Below are positions 8,520 to 16,527 of a DNA stretch of 64,000 bases, in pieces; position 1 is the first letter of the stretch, and every line of letters begins with the position of its first letter. Position numbers and translations under genes: made by a program. The stretch spans positions 30,906 to 94,905 of the forward strand of contig CAIQJP010000146.1 of assembly GCA_903872155.1 (NCBI GenBank), written 5' to 3'. The notes below the pieces were generated by a model that was not told the origin of the DNA, searched no databases, and saw only the letters and a program-made list of their open reading frames with translations. This DNA is from an uncultured Actinomycetes bacterium (lineage in GTDB: Bacteria; Actinomycetota; Acidimicrobiia; Acidimicrobiales; Ilumatobacteraceae).

Positions 8520-9215
8520 CTATTTCGGGCCTGCAGAAGTGAATCGAGTGCCATCGGGATCGATGGCCCACGTCGGACTACTGCCCCATTTGTTTTCAAA
8601 AACCAATTCCGAAATGGGTCGGCGGCGAACTGGTCCGTGCGATCCTTGTGGCCGACCAAGGGTGATGCACGCTGAAATCGCCACATTGTCCGGAATGTCA
8701 AGCAGTTCACGAAGTTGAGTCTCAACACCTTGGTGCCACATCGTGAGTGCTCCACCGAAACCAAGTGAACGCGCGGCAATCAACAGATTTTGGCACGCAG
8801 GATAAATGGATGCGCCTTCCATCGTTGATGGTTCTCGGTACCTGACGAGGCAGGCGAAAACGATGACGGGTACTTGTTCAATGTGGTCCACGTAATGCTG
8901 CATCGCCGCCGCTTGGCGCGACTTCGCAGAATTTGGATCTTGACCACTGCCTGTTTGGTAGCCGTCGCTTTTTAACTTCGCGGCCCAGCCTTTACGAAAC
9001 GAATCTCCAAGGAGGCTTTTTACTTTGTCGGCGACTTCGCCGCGAGTGATTGCCAGGAAACGAAACGGCTGACGATTTGAACCGCTGGGAGCTCGAGAGG
9101 CGAACCACAAAATTTCATTGAGAATTTCAACGGGAATTTGTTCATCGGTGTATCGACGAATCGCTCGGGTCGTTGATAACGCTTCGATCGCAGAAATTGG
9201 TTGCAACTGATCCAC
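8520..9215 (-). CDS. Nitroreductase family FMN oxidoreductase
   Basis: 231 residues. The N-terminal TTRAIRRYTDEQIPVEIL and RAPSGSNRQPFRFLAI form the FMN phosphate and isoalloxazine contacts of the nitroreductase fold. The middle has YPACQNLLIAARSLGFGGAL, and the C-terminal part CITLGRPQGSHGPVRRRPI. Family members reduce nitro, quinone or flavin substrates with NAD(P)H; the physiological substrate is not evident. The start directly abuts the end of the enoyl-CoA hydratase gene, so the two are probably co-transcribed. Confidence 0.85.
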   Translation of the reverse strand: MDQLQPISAIEALSTTRAIRRYTDEQIPVEILNEILWFASRAPSGSNRQPFRFLAITRGEVADKVKSLLGDSFRKGWAAKLKSDGYQTGSGQDPNSAKSRQAAAMQHYVDHIEQVPVIVFACLVRYREPSTMEGASIYPACQNLLIAARSLGFGGALTMWHQGVETQLRELLDIPDNVAISACITLGRPQGSHGPVRRRPISELVFENKWGSSPTWAIDPDGTRFTSAGPK

Positions 9216-10013
9216 TTAGCGACCTTTGAAATCCGCGGGTCGCTTCTCCATAAACGAAGCGACTCCCTCCTTGAAATCTTGAGTCTTGAATAACGGGAGA
9301 AGCTGCAAGAAAACATGGTGGATGTTTTGTTCAAAGGTTTCAGTTTCTGCGGCACGCATCATGCGTTTGATGGCCCGAACAGCCAGAGGTGCATTGGCGG
9401 CAATCTCTCCAGCCAATCCATACGTACGTTCCTGCAACTGTTCGGGAGCGACTACGTGGTTGACCAAGCCCAGTTCGAGACCTTCATCGGCGGTCAAGGT
9501 TCGGCCAGTGAAGCAAATCTCCGCGGCCTTGGCGTATCCCACCATGCGGGGCAGCAACCAGGTTCCTCCGCTCTCGGGAAGAATTCCGCGCTTGGCAAAC
9601 CCAGGTGCCAATTTGGCCGTTGTTGAAGCGATTCGAATATCGCAGCCAAAAGCCAGGTCGAGTCCGTACCCAGCAGCGCCGCCATTGATCGAACAGATGG
9701 TTGGCGTGTCGAGATTGTGTAATACGACCGGCGGCGCGGTACGGAGGTCGAATTCGGCACCCATGTCGCTTCCAGCGTCAAGGACCCCCAGATTTTCCTT
9801 TTTGCCCATCTGAGAAGCCAGGTCAAGCCCTGCACAGAAGGCTTTTCCGGCCCCGGTGACCACGATGCAACGAACATTACGGTCACGGTCGCCTCGCAAA
9901 AGTTGATCTGACAGTTCGTTCAACATGGCCCCTGAGATGGTGTTCATCCGTTCGGGTGCGTTCAACGTAATGGTGGCGATATGGCCGTCGACTTCGTATA
10001 AAACTTCGCTCAT
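9216..10013 (-). CDS. Enoyl-CoA hydratase/isomerase family protein
   Basis: 265 residues from the ATG at 10013. Crotonase fold: GAGKAFCAGLDLASQ forms the first oxyanion-hole segment, ICSINGGAAGYGLDLAFGCD the second with the GlyGly backbone, and GILPESGGTWLLPRMVG carries the glutamate region. It probably hydrates or isomerises an acyl-CoA in fatty-acid-like catabolism. In-frame sequence extending to 10343 overlaps the divergent binding-protein gene and is not family-like. The start is fixed by a TATGTT hexamer 6 nt upstream. Confidence 0.88.
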   Translation of the reverse strand: MSEVLYEVDGHIATITLNAPERMNTISGAMLNELSDQLLRGDRDRNVRCIVVTGAGKAFCAGLDLASQMGKKENLGVLDAGSDMGAEFDLRTAPPVVLHNLDTPTICSINGGAAGYGLDLAFGCDIRIASTTAKLAPGFAKRGILPESGGTWLLPRMVGYAKAAEICFTGRTLTADEGLELGLVNHVVAPEQLQERTYGLAGEIAANAPLAVRAIKRMMRAAETETFEQNIHHVFLQLLPLFKTQDFKEGVASFMEKRPADFKGR

Positions 10014-10019
10014 CAGCCA

Positions 10020-10025
10020 AACATA
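10020..10025 (-). promoter_or_regulatory. Leaderless-type -10 for the enoyl-CoA hydratase gene
   Basis: On the minus strand TATGTT, then 6 nt, then the ATG at 10013. Confidence 0.5.
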
Positions 10026-10040
10026 GTCAAACCATCGTGG

Positions 10041-10069
10041 TTTTCGCTTATGTAACTCTCGGGTAACCT
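10041..10069 (+). promoter_or_regulatory. Candidate promoter with leader for the substrate-binding protein
   Basis: TTTTCG, a 17-bp spacer and TAACCT at 10064-10069 would start transcription near 10076, giving a leader of about 50 nt. The leader contains a short GGGGC/GCCCC stem at 10089-10102. Unlike most genes here, this one is therefore not leaderless. Confidence 0.3.
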
Positions 10070-10112
10070 GAAATCTTCCAAACCAAACGGGGCACCCGCC
10101 CCAGATCTCCAT

Positions 10113-10120
10113 AGGGGGAG
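10113..10120 (+). promoter_or_regulatory. Strong ribosome binding site
   Basis: AGGGGGAG lies 5 nt before the ATG at 10126. It is one of the best Shine-Dalgarno sequences in the window and fits high expression of a periplasmic-type binding protein. Confidence 0.65.
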
Positions 10121-10125
10121 AAAAT

Positions 10126-11436
10126 ATGCAGAAGTCACGCGCACGCCGCGTTAGTGCTCTTCTCGTCGGTTTAGCAATCGTGGGCGTTTCAGCCTGCGGC
10201 GGCGACGACGGTGGAGCTAAAGGTGGCGAACTAGAAGGAATGAAGGGCACCACGCCTAAGAGCGCCGAGATCAGCCAGGAATGGCTCGACAAGGTTTCAG
10301 CATTCTGGGAATCAGAAGGCAACACCAAGCTTGCCGACTTCAACTACGCAGCCGAGGCTTACGACGCAGTCGTGGTCATCGCTCTTGCCGTTGAAGCAGC
10401 AGGCACCGACGGTGCAGCTCATGCTGACGAAATCGTCAACGTCACTGTTGGTGGCACCAAGTGCACCACCTTTGTTGATTGCTTGGCAATCATCAAGGAC
10501 GGCGGCGACCCCGACTATGACGGTATTTCCGGTCCGCTCGACTTCAACGGAAACGGAGAGCCACTCAAGGGTTCATACGCCATGTTGCAGTTCGGTGCCG
10601 ACAACCGTCTTGACGATGCACTCACAACATTGATCGAAGCCGAGTCACCCGCATCAGCAATTGTTGAATTGGGCAAAACCTCTGCAACTCGCGCTGGTGA
10701 TGGTCAGCTCAAGATTGGTTCACTCCTCCCCGAGACCGGTAACCTTGCCTTCCTCGGTGACCCCGAGTACGCCGGCCTCGAGTACGCAATCAATGAAATC
10801 AACGCTGCAGGTGGCGTTCTTGGCAAAGATGTGTTGTACAGCCAGGGAGACTCTGGCGACACCAGCACCGACATTGCCAGCACCTCTGCTGACCGTTTGA
10901 TCAGCGAAGACGTAGACGCCATCGTTGGTGCTGCTTCATCTGGTGTGACCTTGACCGTGATCGACAAGATCACTGCCGCTGGAATCACCATGTTTAGCCC
11001 AGCAAACACCAGCCCCGCATTGAGCGATTACGCCGATGACAATTTGTATTTCCGTGACGCACCGCCGGACGGACTGCAGGGTGCAATCGTTGCTAACCAG
11101 ATTATCGAAGACGGTAACTCTTCGGTATACATCATGAACCTTGATGATGCTTACGGCAACGGCATTGGTGCTGTTGTGAAGGCTGTCCTTGAGGCCGCTG
11201 GTGTTGAAGTGCTCGGAACCAAGGCTTACGACCCGGCTGCTGCATCATTTGACGCAGAAGTTGGCGAAGTTGTTGCTGCCGATCCGGACGCCATCGTGTT
11301 GATCTCGTTCGACGAAGGTAGCCGCATCTTGCGTACCGCCGTTGAAAACGGAATCGGCCCGAAGGTCAAGATGTGGTACGGAACCGATGGCAACATGGGT
11401 AACGCACTCGGAGAAAACTTCGACGCTGGTAAGTGA
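10126..11436 (+). CDS. Circularly permuted LivK-type ABC substrate-binding lipoprotein
   Basis: 436 residues. A lipoprotein signal ends in SAC|GGDD (Cys24). Normal family order starts with a first lobe like LKIGSLLPETGNLAF and ends with a segment like YDGISGPLDFNGNGEPLKG. Here the order is reversed. Residues about 35-175 are the usual C-terminal segment (AEAYDAVVVIALAVEAAG, VTVGGTKCTTFVDCLAII, GPLDFNGNGEPLKGSYAML). A linker follows, then the usual N-terminal lobe from about residue 193 to the end (LPETGNLAFLGDPEYAG, YGTDGNMGNALGENFDAGK, stop). The joins fall at domain-loop boundaries and the frame is intact. It presumably feeds the convergent livHMGF transporter with amino acids or a related ligand. 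Natural permutation or an assembly error are both possible. Confidence 0.88.
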   Translation: MQKSRARRVSALLVGLAIVGVSACGGDDGGAKGGELEGMKGTTPKSAEISQEWLDKVSAFWESEGNTKLADFNYAAEAYDAVVVIALAVEAAGTDGAAHADEIVNVTVGGTKCTTFVDCLAIIKDGGDPDYDGISGPLDFNGNGEPLKGSYAMLQFGADNRLDDALTTLIEAESPASAIVELGKTSATRAGDGQLKIGSLLPETGNLAFLGDPEYAGLEYAINEINAAGGVLGKDVLYSQGDSGDTSTDIASTSADRLISEDVDAIVGAASSGVTLTVIDKITAAGITMFSPANTSPALSDYADDNLYFRDAPPDGLQGAIVANQIIEDGNSSVYIMNLDDAYGNGIGAVVKAVLEAAGVEVLGTKAYDPAAASFDAEVGEVVAADPDAIVLISFDEGSRILRTAVENGIGPKVKMWYGTDGNMGNALGENFDAGK

Positions 11437-11470
11437 TCAACTAGATCAGTCACTAGTTCTTCGGAACACG

Positions 11471-11500
11471 AAAGGCCCCCGGGAAACCGGGGGCCTTTTT
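11471..11500. terminator. Intrinsic terminator between the binding-protein gene and livF
   Basis: A perfect 12-bp inverted repeat (AAAGGCCCCCGG and its complement) flanks a GAAA tetraloop. On the plus strand the stem ends in a T-run, and the left arm ends in A residues, so it may serve both convergent units. It follows the binding-protein stop by about 35 bp. Confidence 0.9.
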
Positions 11501-11553
11501 GTTACTCAAGTTTTGTGACCGAATATGTCCAGTCACCAATGGCTATTCAATAC

Positions 11554-12294
11554 TCAGCCACCAGTGGCTTTTGCCAACGTGCCGAGGTACAACTCGATGA
11601 CGTTGGGGTCGGCCAGCAGCTCACGACCGGTCCCGGTGTACGCGCTACGACCTTGATCAAGCACATATCCCCGATTCACAACTTGTAAGCACCGGCGAGC
11701 ATTTTGCTCGACCATCAAGATGGCAACGCCAGTTGCGTTAATGGTGCGACATTGCACAAAAACCTCGTCCTGTAGTGCCGGTGACAATCCAGCTGAAGGT
11801 TCGTCGAGTAACAAGATCTTTGGTTCAAGCATGAGAGCACGACCCATGGCGACCATTTGTCGCTCACCACCAGATAACGCACCAGCGCGCTGCGAAGCTC
11901 GATCGCCAAGCTTCGGGAACAAGCTGACGACGTATTCAAATCTTTCACCGAAAACCGACGGCTTTAAGAAGCATCCCATTTCAAGATTTTCTTTAACGGT
12001 CAGGCTTGGAAAGACATTCTTGTTCTGCGGTACATAACCGACGCCTAACGGAACCAATTCGTGGGCTTTACGCCCAGTGATGTCTTGGCCCATCAATGTC
12101 ACTGTTCCAGAACGAACCTTGCACTGGCCCAACACTGCTTTCAACAACGTTGACTTACCTGCACCGTTTGGCCCGATGATGCCCACAAATTCTCCAGCAT
12201 TGACGACAACGTCGCAGCCATTCAGAATATTGACTTCAGGGATATACCCAGCAACGAGATCTGTGCTGCGAAGGATTGCGGTATCTTCCATCAC
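11554..12294 (-). CDS. livF: Branched-chain amino acid type ABC transporter ATPase (LivF)
   Basis: 246 residues. Walker A is GPNGAGKSTLLKAVLG, the signature LSGGERQMVAMGRALM, and Walker B PKILLLDEPSAGL. The LivF-type C-terminus GRELLADPNVIELYLG is present. It powers uptake with LivG on the cytoplasmic face of the LivH/LivM pair. It starts with GTG at 12294, or with the ATG one codon later, overlapping the livG stop. Last gene of the livH-livM-livG-livF operon, ending before the shared terminator. Confidence 0.92.
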   Translation of the reverse strand: MMEDTAILRSTDLVAGYIPEVNILNGCDVVVNAGEFVGIIGPNGAGKSTLLKAVLGQCKVRSGTVTLMGQDITGRKAHELVPLGVGYVPQNKNVFPSLTVKENLEMGCFLKPSVFGERFEYVVSLFPKLGDRASQRAGALSGGERQMVAMGRALMLEPKILLLDEPSAGLSPALQDEVFVQCRTINATGVAILMVEQNARRCLQVVNRGYVLDQGRSAYTGTGRELLADPNVIELYLGTLAKATGG

Positions 12295-13163
12295 TCATCC
12301 TCCAACAACGATTGACCCTGACGGGTTCCGAGATATGCGTCGATCACCGCGGGGTTTTTCGAGATGTCGTCAGGCGTTCCTTCAGCAATAATGCGACCTT
12401 CGGCCATCACAATGACCCAGTCGGAGACATCATGCACCATGTCCATGTCGTGCTCGACGAACAACACTGTCATTCCTTGATCACGCAACCCACGAATGTG
12501 TTCGTTCAAACTTTGTTTGAGCGCAGGGTTGACACCAGCCATCGGCTCATCAAGCATGACCAATGTCGGATTCGTCATGAGTGCACGAGCCATTTCGAGC
12601 AACTTGCGCTGTCCGCCCGATAGTGCGCCGGCATACTCGTCGCGCATATGGCCCAGTTTGAAGCGATTCAGTAACTCTTCGGCGCGTTCGGTGATGGAAG
12701 CTTCTTGTGCTTTCCACACTCGACCGAACAAACCATTCCACCACTTTTCGCCTTTTTGATCGGTCGCGCCAAGACGCATATTTTCAATGACTGACAGTTT
12801 GGTCAAACTTTTGGTGAGCTGGAAGGTACGAACCATTCCGAGTGATGCCGTCTTATGCGGCGCAACATTCTCCATCGACTTTTCATTGAAAGTCCATGAA
12901 CCGGTGTTGGGCTTATCGAACCCGGTGAGCAAGTTGAACAAAGTTGTTTTACCGGCGCCATTGGGACCAATCAGTGCAGTGATACTTCCCCGCTGAATCT
13001 CCACGTGCTCGACATCGACAGCTACGATTCCACCGAATTCGCGGCGGATACCAGAGGCATTCAAGATCGCATCTTGTTTGGCTGCTCCTGGTGACCGTTC
13101 GACGCCAGCCAAAGCGGCACGGGCAACAAGAGTTGCTTCAGAGAGTGAGTGCTCAGTGTCCAT
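12291..13163 (-). CDS. livG: Branched-chain amino acid type ABC transporter ATPase (LivG)
   Basis: 290 residues from the ATG at 13163 (a start at 13196 is possible but would overlap livM further). Walker A is GPNGAGKTTLFNLLTG, the signature LSGGQRKLLEMARALM, Walker B PTLVMLDEPMAGVNP, and the switch His lies in VLFVEHDMDMV. The LivG-type C-terminus DDISKNPAVIDAYLG is present. Compared with LivG from enterobacteria it has about 25 extra N-terminal residues. It overlaps livM by 11 bp and livF by up to 4 bp. Confidence 0.92.
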   Translation of the reverse strand: MDTEHSLSEATLVARAALAGVERSPGAAKQDAILNASGIRREFGGIVAVDVEHVEIQRGSITALIGPNGAGKTTLFNLLTGFDKPNTGSWTFNEKSMENVAPHKTASLGMVRTFQLTKSLTKLSVIENMRLGATDQKGEKWWNGLFGRVWKAQEASITERAEELLNRFKLGHMRDEYAGALSGGQRKLLEMARALMTNPTLVMLDEPMAGVNPALKQSLNEHIRGLRDQGMTVLFVEHDMDMVHDVSDWVIVMAEGRIIAEGTPDDISKNPAVIDAYLGTRQGQSLLEDE

Positions 13164-14163
13164 CGAAGGCCATCTCCTTGCGATTTCCAAAGACACCTTG
13201 CGGTCGATACACCATCAGCAAAATCAGGGTCAGACCGATCAACATGTAGTTCAGTTGACCAACTTGGGTTGATTTCATGATGGTGAAGTTGCCAATACTC
13301 ACCGGGTCTTTGGCGACTTGGCGCAAGAAGTTATCCATAAACGTGAAGATGCCCCAGAAGATCATGGGGCCAACAATTGATCCCGATACTTTGGCGACAC
13401 CACCAAGAACAAGCGCGGTCAAGATGTAGAACGTGACGTCACGGCTGTAGTTGTCTGGCTGAACACTTCCTCGGTCAAGGGCGAAAATCATGCCTGACAT
13501 CGTGCCAATAGCGCCACCGAGAATGAGTGATTGCATTTTGTATGAGAAAACACTCTTACCGAGACTGCGCACAGCATCTTCGTCTTCGCGAATGGCCTTG
13601 AGCACTCGACCCCACGGACTTTTCATTAACAAGTACACGAAGTATGCAACAACAGCGACAACGACCCAACCCACCACGAGAGTCCATAGTTCGCGACCAG
13701 TAAAACGCAGAGGCCAAATTCCGTATTGGTTGGCTTGAACGATTCCGATGTCGTCACCGATATTTCGGAATGAATCGGTAAATCCGTTGATTCCGTCGCT
13801 GCCGCCAAAATACGTCTTGAACTTCACTGATCGAACAACAAGACGAATAATCTCCGCGGACGCGATCGTGACAATTGCCAAATAGTCAGCTCTCAATCGC
13901 AGTGTTGGAATACCCATCAAAAAGCCCAACACCACCGAGAATGCAATGCCGATCGGAATACCCCACCACATCGAGATGCCGAAATAGTGAGCGGTCATTC
14001 CTAATCCATAAGCACCACATGCCATGAAGCCGGCTTGACCAAAATTCAATAGGCCGGTGAAACCGAATTGCACGTTGAGTCCAATGGCGGCAATCGCGAA
14101 GTACACGGCGTTGATGCCAATGAAACCCTTGATGCTGTTTTCGATAATGAGAGACCAATCCAC
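13153..14163 (-). CDS. livM: Branched-chain amino acid type ABC transporter permease (LivM)
   Basis: 336 residues, with about eight to ten hydrophobic segments. The family landmarks GFTGLLNFGQAGFMACGAYG and GRVLKAIREDEDAVRSLGKS (the EAA-like cytoplasmic loop) are clear, with LRADYLAIVTIASAEIIR between. It forms half of the membrane channel with LivH. It starts with GTG at 14163, two bases after the livH stop. The C-terminal LILLMVYRPQGVFG is typical of the family. Confidence 0.92.
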   Translation of the reverse strand: MDWSLIIENSIKGFIGINAVYFAIAAIGLNVQFGFTGLLNFGQAGFMACGAYGLGMTAHYFGISMWWGIPIGIAFSVVLGFLMGIPTLRLRADYLAIVTIASAEIIRLVVRSVKFKTYFGGSDGINGFTDSFRNIGDDIGIVQANQYGIWPLRFTGRELWTLVVGWVVVAVVAYFVYLLMKSPWGRVLKAIREDEDAVRSLGKSVFSYKMQSLILGGAIGTMSGMIFALDRGSVQPDNYSRDVTFYILTALVLGGVAKVSGSIVGPMIFWGIFTFMDNFLRQVAKDPVSIGNFTIMKSTQVGQLNYMLIGLTLILLMVYRPQGVFGNRKEMAFDGH

Positions 14164-14165
14164 GG

Positions 14166-15590
14166 TTAACCCACTCTCTGCGCTCGTCCAAGGATCCCTT
14201 GCGGACGCAAGAGAAGAACCAAAATCAATACAAGCAAAGCCGGCGTCGCTTTCAGCTCGGTCGGTACGACCAAACTGGCGACCTCAACCATGATGCCAAC
14301 GACGAACCCGCCCATTAACGCTCCAAAGGCTGAACCAAGTCCACCGAGAGTGATTGCTGCGAACAACAAGAACAACAATCGACTACCCATATCAAAACTC
14401 ACTTGCTCATCAAGACCTCGGAAGATTCCGCCAGCCGCCGCTAAGGCGCCGCCAAGAATCCAAACCAAACGTATGACTTTTTCGGAGTCAATTCCGGTGG
14501 CTGACGCCAAATCGGGGTTATCCGAAACTGCGCGAGTGGCCTTGCCTAAACGAGTGAAACGCAAGCCAAGAGCAACGGCAATCAAAATCAACAGACTCAT
14601 CATGGACACAATGAGGTCGCGTGCCGTGATGCTAATTGGGCCAAATTCCATGGCGCGTTGCAAAGTGAATTCTGCGTACGGACGGGTACGTCCTTCAAAC
14701 CTTGATAAGAAAAAGTTACGCAAAAGAATTGACAGTCCGACGGTGAGAACCATTTGGGTCACAAGTCCGATTCCGCGCTTCCGCAAACGACCGAAAATTG
14801 CGTAGTTAAGAGCCCAGCCAAATGCTCCACCAGCGATAATGCCGATAGGTGCCGCCCATAAAATATGGAAGGTTCCGTTCGGTCGAATACCCGGAATAAA
14901 GCTTAAGAAACCCAAGAAACTCAAACCTGAAATATTGAGAACGAAGGCGGCTAGTCCGCCAAAGGTAACCATCTCACCATGGGCGAAGTTCGTTAATCCG
15001 GTGGTACCAAAAATCAATGACAAACCAACTGAACACATGGCCAAAATCAATCCAAGACGTACACCGTCGACGAGACGCTGTGCAACCTTTTCAAAAAGTG
15101 ATTGTGAAACACTTTGCGAACCACCGGTAAAAAAGTTGACAACCTTTGTTTTCATGACGAACGAGTCCGCGAGCAATGTTTGGCTGTTGGAAGCCGCGGC
15201 ATCAAGTTTCTGCCCAGAAGGCAAAGTTGACTCATCAATTGTGACTGTGTAATCGGCCTTAGCGGGAAGGTCGAAGATCGCAATGCCATCGGCATCAGTT
15301 TCTAAGCGCCCAATTTCGACTCCATTAGCGTCGGTAACAAAAACAGTGACGCCAGCAATGGGTTGATTATCAGTTTTTCCGGCCGCGTCGCGTTGCTGTT
15401 CTTTGACTTGTACGCGAATCGCGTAACCATCACCTTCGGCATTTGCAGGAGAAAAGGCAAATCCAAGGACTGCAAAAATGGCCGACAAAAGAACCAAGAC
15501 ACGAATGAATGGAGATTTCTTCGCCGATGATTTCACTTGAAATTCAACTCTCCCCAGAAAACCTGTACCTGAACCGACTTGCGCCGCCAT
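14166..15590 (-). CDS. livH: LivH-type ABC permease with an N-terminal exported domain
   Basis: 474 residues, about 170 more than a usual LivH. The C-terminal 300 residues are the permease: LIFGTTGLTNFAHGEMVTFGG, GKATRAVSDNPDLASATGID (EAA-like loop) and LVLILVLLLRPQGILG. In front lies a signal-like helix (VLVLLSAIFAVLGFAFSPANA, about 32-52) and a 90-residue domain with TVFVTDANGVEIG, ETDADGIAIFDLPA and YTVTIDES, resembling carboxypeptidase-regulatory/Ig-like beta sandwiches. That domain would face outside, where the binding protein docks. First gene of the liv operon; a weak TAGGTC lies 6 nt before the ATG. Confidence 0.88.
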   Translation of the reverse strand: MAAQVGSGTGFLGRVEFQVKSSAKKSPFIRVLVLLSAIFAVLGFAFSPANAEGDGYAIRVQVKEQQRDAAGKTDNQPIAGVTVFVTDANGVEIGRLETDADGIAIFDLPAKADYTVTIDESTLPSGQKLDAAASNSQTLLADSFVMKTKVVNFFTGGSQSVSQSLFEKVAQRLVDGVRLGLILAMCSVGLSLIFGTTGLTNFAHGEMVTFGGLAAFVLNISGLSFLGFLSFIPGIRPNGTFHILWAAPIGIIAGGAFGWALNYAIFGRLRKRGIGLVTQMVLTVGLSILLRNFFLSRFEGRTRPYAEFTLQRAMEFGPISITARDLIVSMMSLLILIAVALGLRFTRLGKATRAVSDNPDLASATGIDSEKVIRLVWILGGALAAAGGIFRGLDEQVSFDMGSRLLFLLFAAITLGGLGSAFGALMGGFVVGIMVEVASLVVPTELKATPALLVLILVLLLRPQGILGRAQRVG

Positions 15591-15618
15591 GAACTTGACC
15601 TAGCGTAGTGCAGGTCCT

Positions 15619-16527
15619 ATGGCAGATGGAACTTGCGCACTCACAAACAAATCCCCGGTTGGACCGATTTTGTGCATCCTTGGTGCAGCTGCGTTATTTG
15701 GCACGACTGGAACAGTTTTGGCGAATGGTCCACTGGGCGTCGACCCCGTGTCCGCTGGCGTCGTGCGGTTGCTGATCGGCGGGGCCGGGCTTGCAGTTCT
15801 GAGTTTTCGCCATTTTCGGCGGGTTCTCAGCCATTTCTGGATGGTCATCCTCGGTTCAGCGGGAGTCGGCGCATATCAGTTGTGCTTTTTCTATTCGACG
15901 CGCCACGCTGGGGTCGCGGTTGCGACGGTCATCACGATCGGAAGTAGTCCCCTATTTGCGAGATTGATCGGTGCCTTGCGTCGTCGACCTGCGCCACATC
16001 GTCTCTGGTACTTGGCCGCTCTCATCTTGTCAATCGGTTTGGCCTTCTTGTCCTCCGCGCAAGATTCGAAGTCAGACATTGAAGTTGTGGGTGTGCTCGC
16101 GGCTTTGATCGCTGGTTTGTCGTATGCGGTGTACACCGAATGTGCAGCAGTTTTGATTGAGCAGAATCTCGATTCGACAGCAGTCATGGGCGTGCTCTTT
16201 TTGGGTGCCGGTGTGTTCACGAGTCCATTTCTTTTGTTCCGACCCGTTGCCTGGATTGTCACCCAACGTGGAGTCGTGATGCTCGCCTATTTGGGAATCG
16301 TGACTTTGACCCTTGCCTATGTGGCTTTTGGGAAAGGACTCAAACAGTTGGTTCCAACCACTGTTGTCATGCTGACACTTCTCGAGCCTGTGGTCGCCAC
16401 ACTTTTAGCGTTCTTTGTCTTGCATGAAACGGTGTCGGGTCAGGCGTGGGTCGGGATGCTTCTGGTACTTGTCGGTCTTCCAATCATTGCGATCTCGGTC
16501 CAGCGACCTACTACCGTCAAGTCATGA
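15619..16527 (+). CDS. EamA/DMT family transporter
   Basis: 302 residues with about ten hydrophobic helices in two EamA repeats. The first starts ILGAAALFGTTGTVLANGPL; the second starts near VVGVLAALIAGLSYAVY and ends LTLAYVAFGKGLKQLVPTT and LLEPVVATLLAFFVL. DMT proteins are mostly metabolite or drug exporters driven by ion gradients; the substrate is unknown. It diverges from livH over 28 bp. Its stop overlaps the next ATG as ATGA. Confidence 0.85.
   Translation: MADGTCALTNKSPVGPILCILGAAALFGTTGTVLANGPLGVDPVSAGVVRLLIGGAGLAVLSFRHFRRVLSHFWMVILGSAGVGAYQLCFFYSTRHAGVAVATVITIGSSPLFARLIGALRRRPAPHRLWYLAALILSIGLAFLSSAQDSKSDIEVVGVLAALIAGLSYAVYTECAAVLIEQNLDSTAVMGVLFLGAGVFTSPFLLFRPVAWIVTQRGVVMLAYLGIVTLTLAYVAFGKGLKQLVPTTVVMLTLLEPVVATLLAFFVLHETVSGQAWVGMLLVLVGLPIIAISVQRPTTVKS

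Noticed and set aside
10014..10343. N-terminal extension of the enoyl-CoA hydratase
   Set aside because: Overlaps the divergent binding-protein gene and lacks crotonase features.
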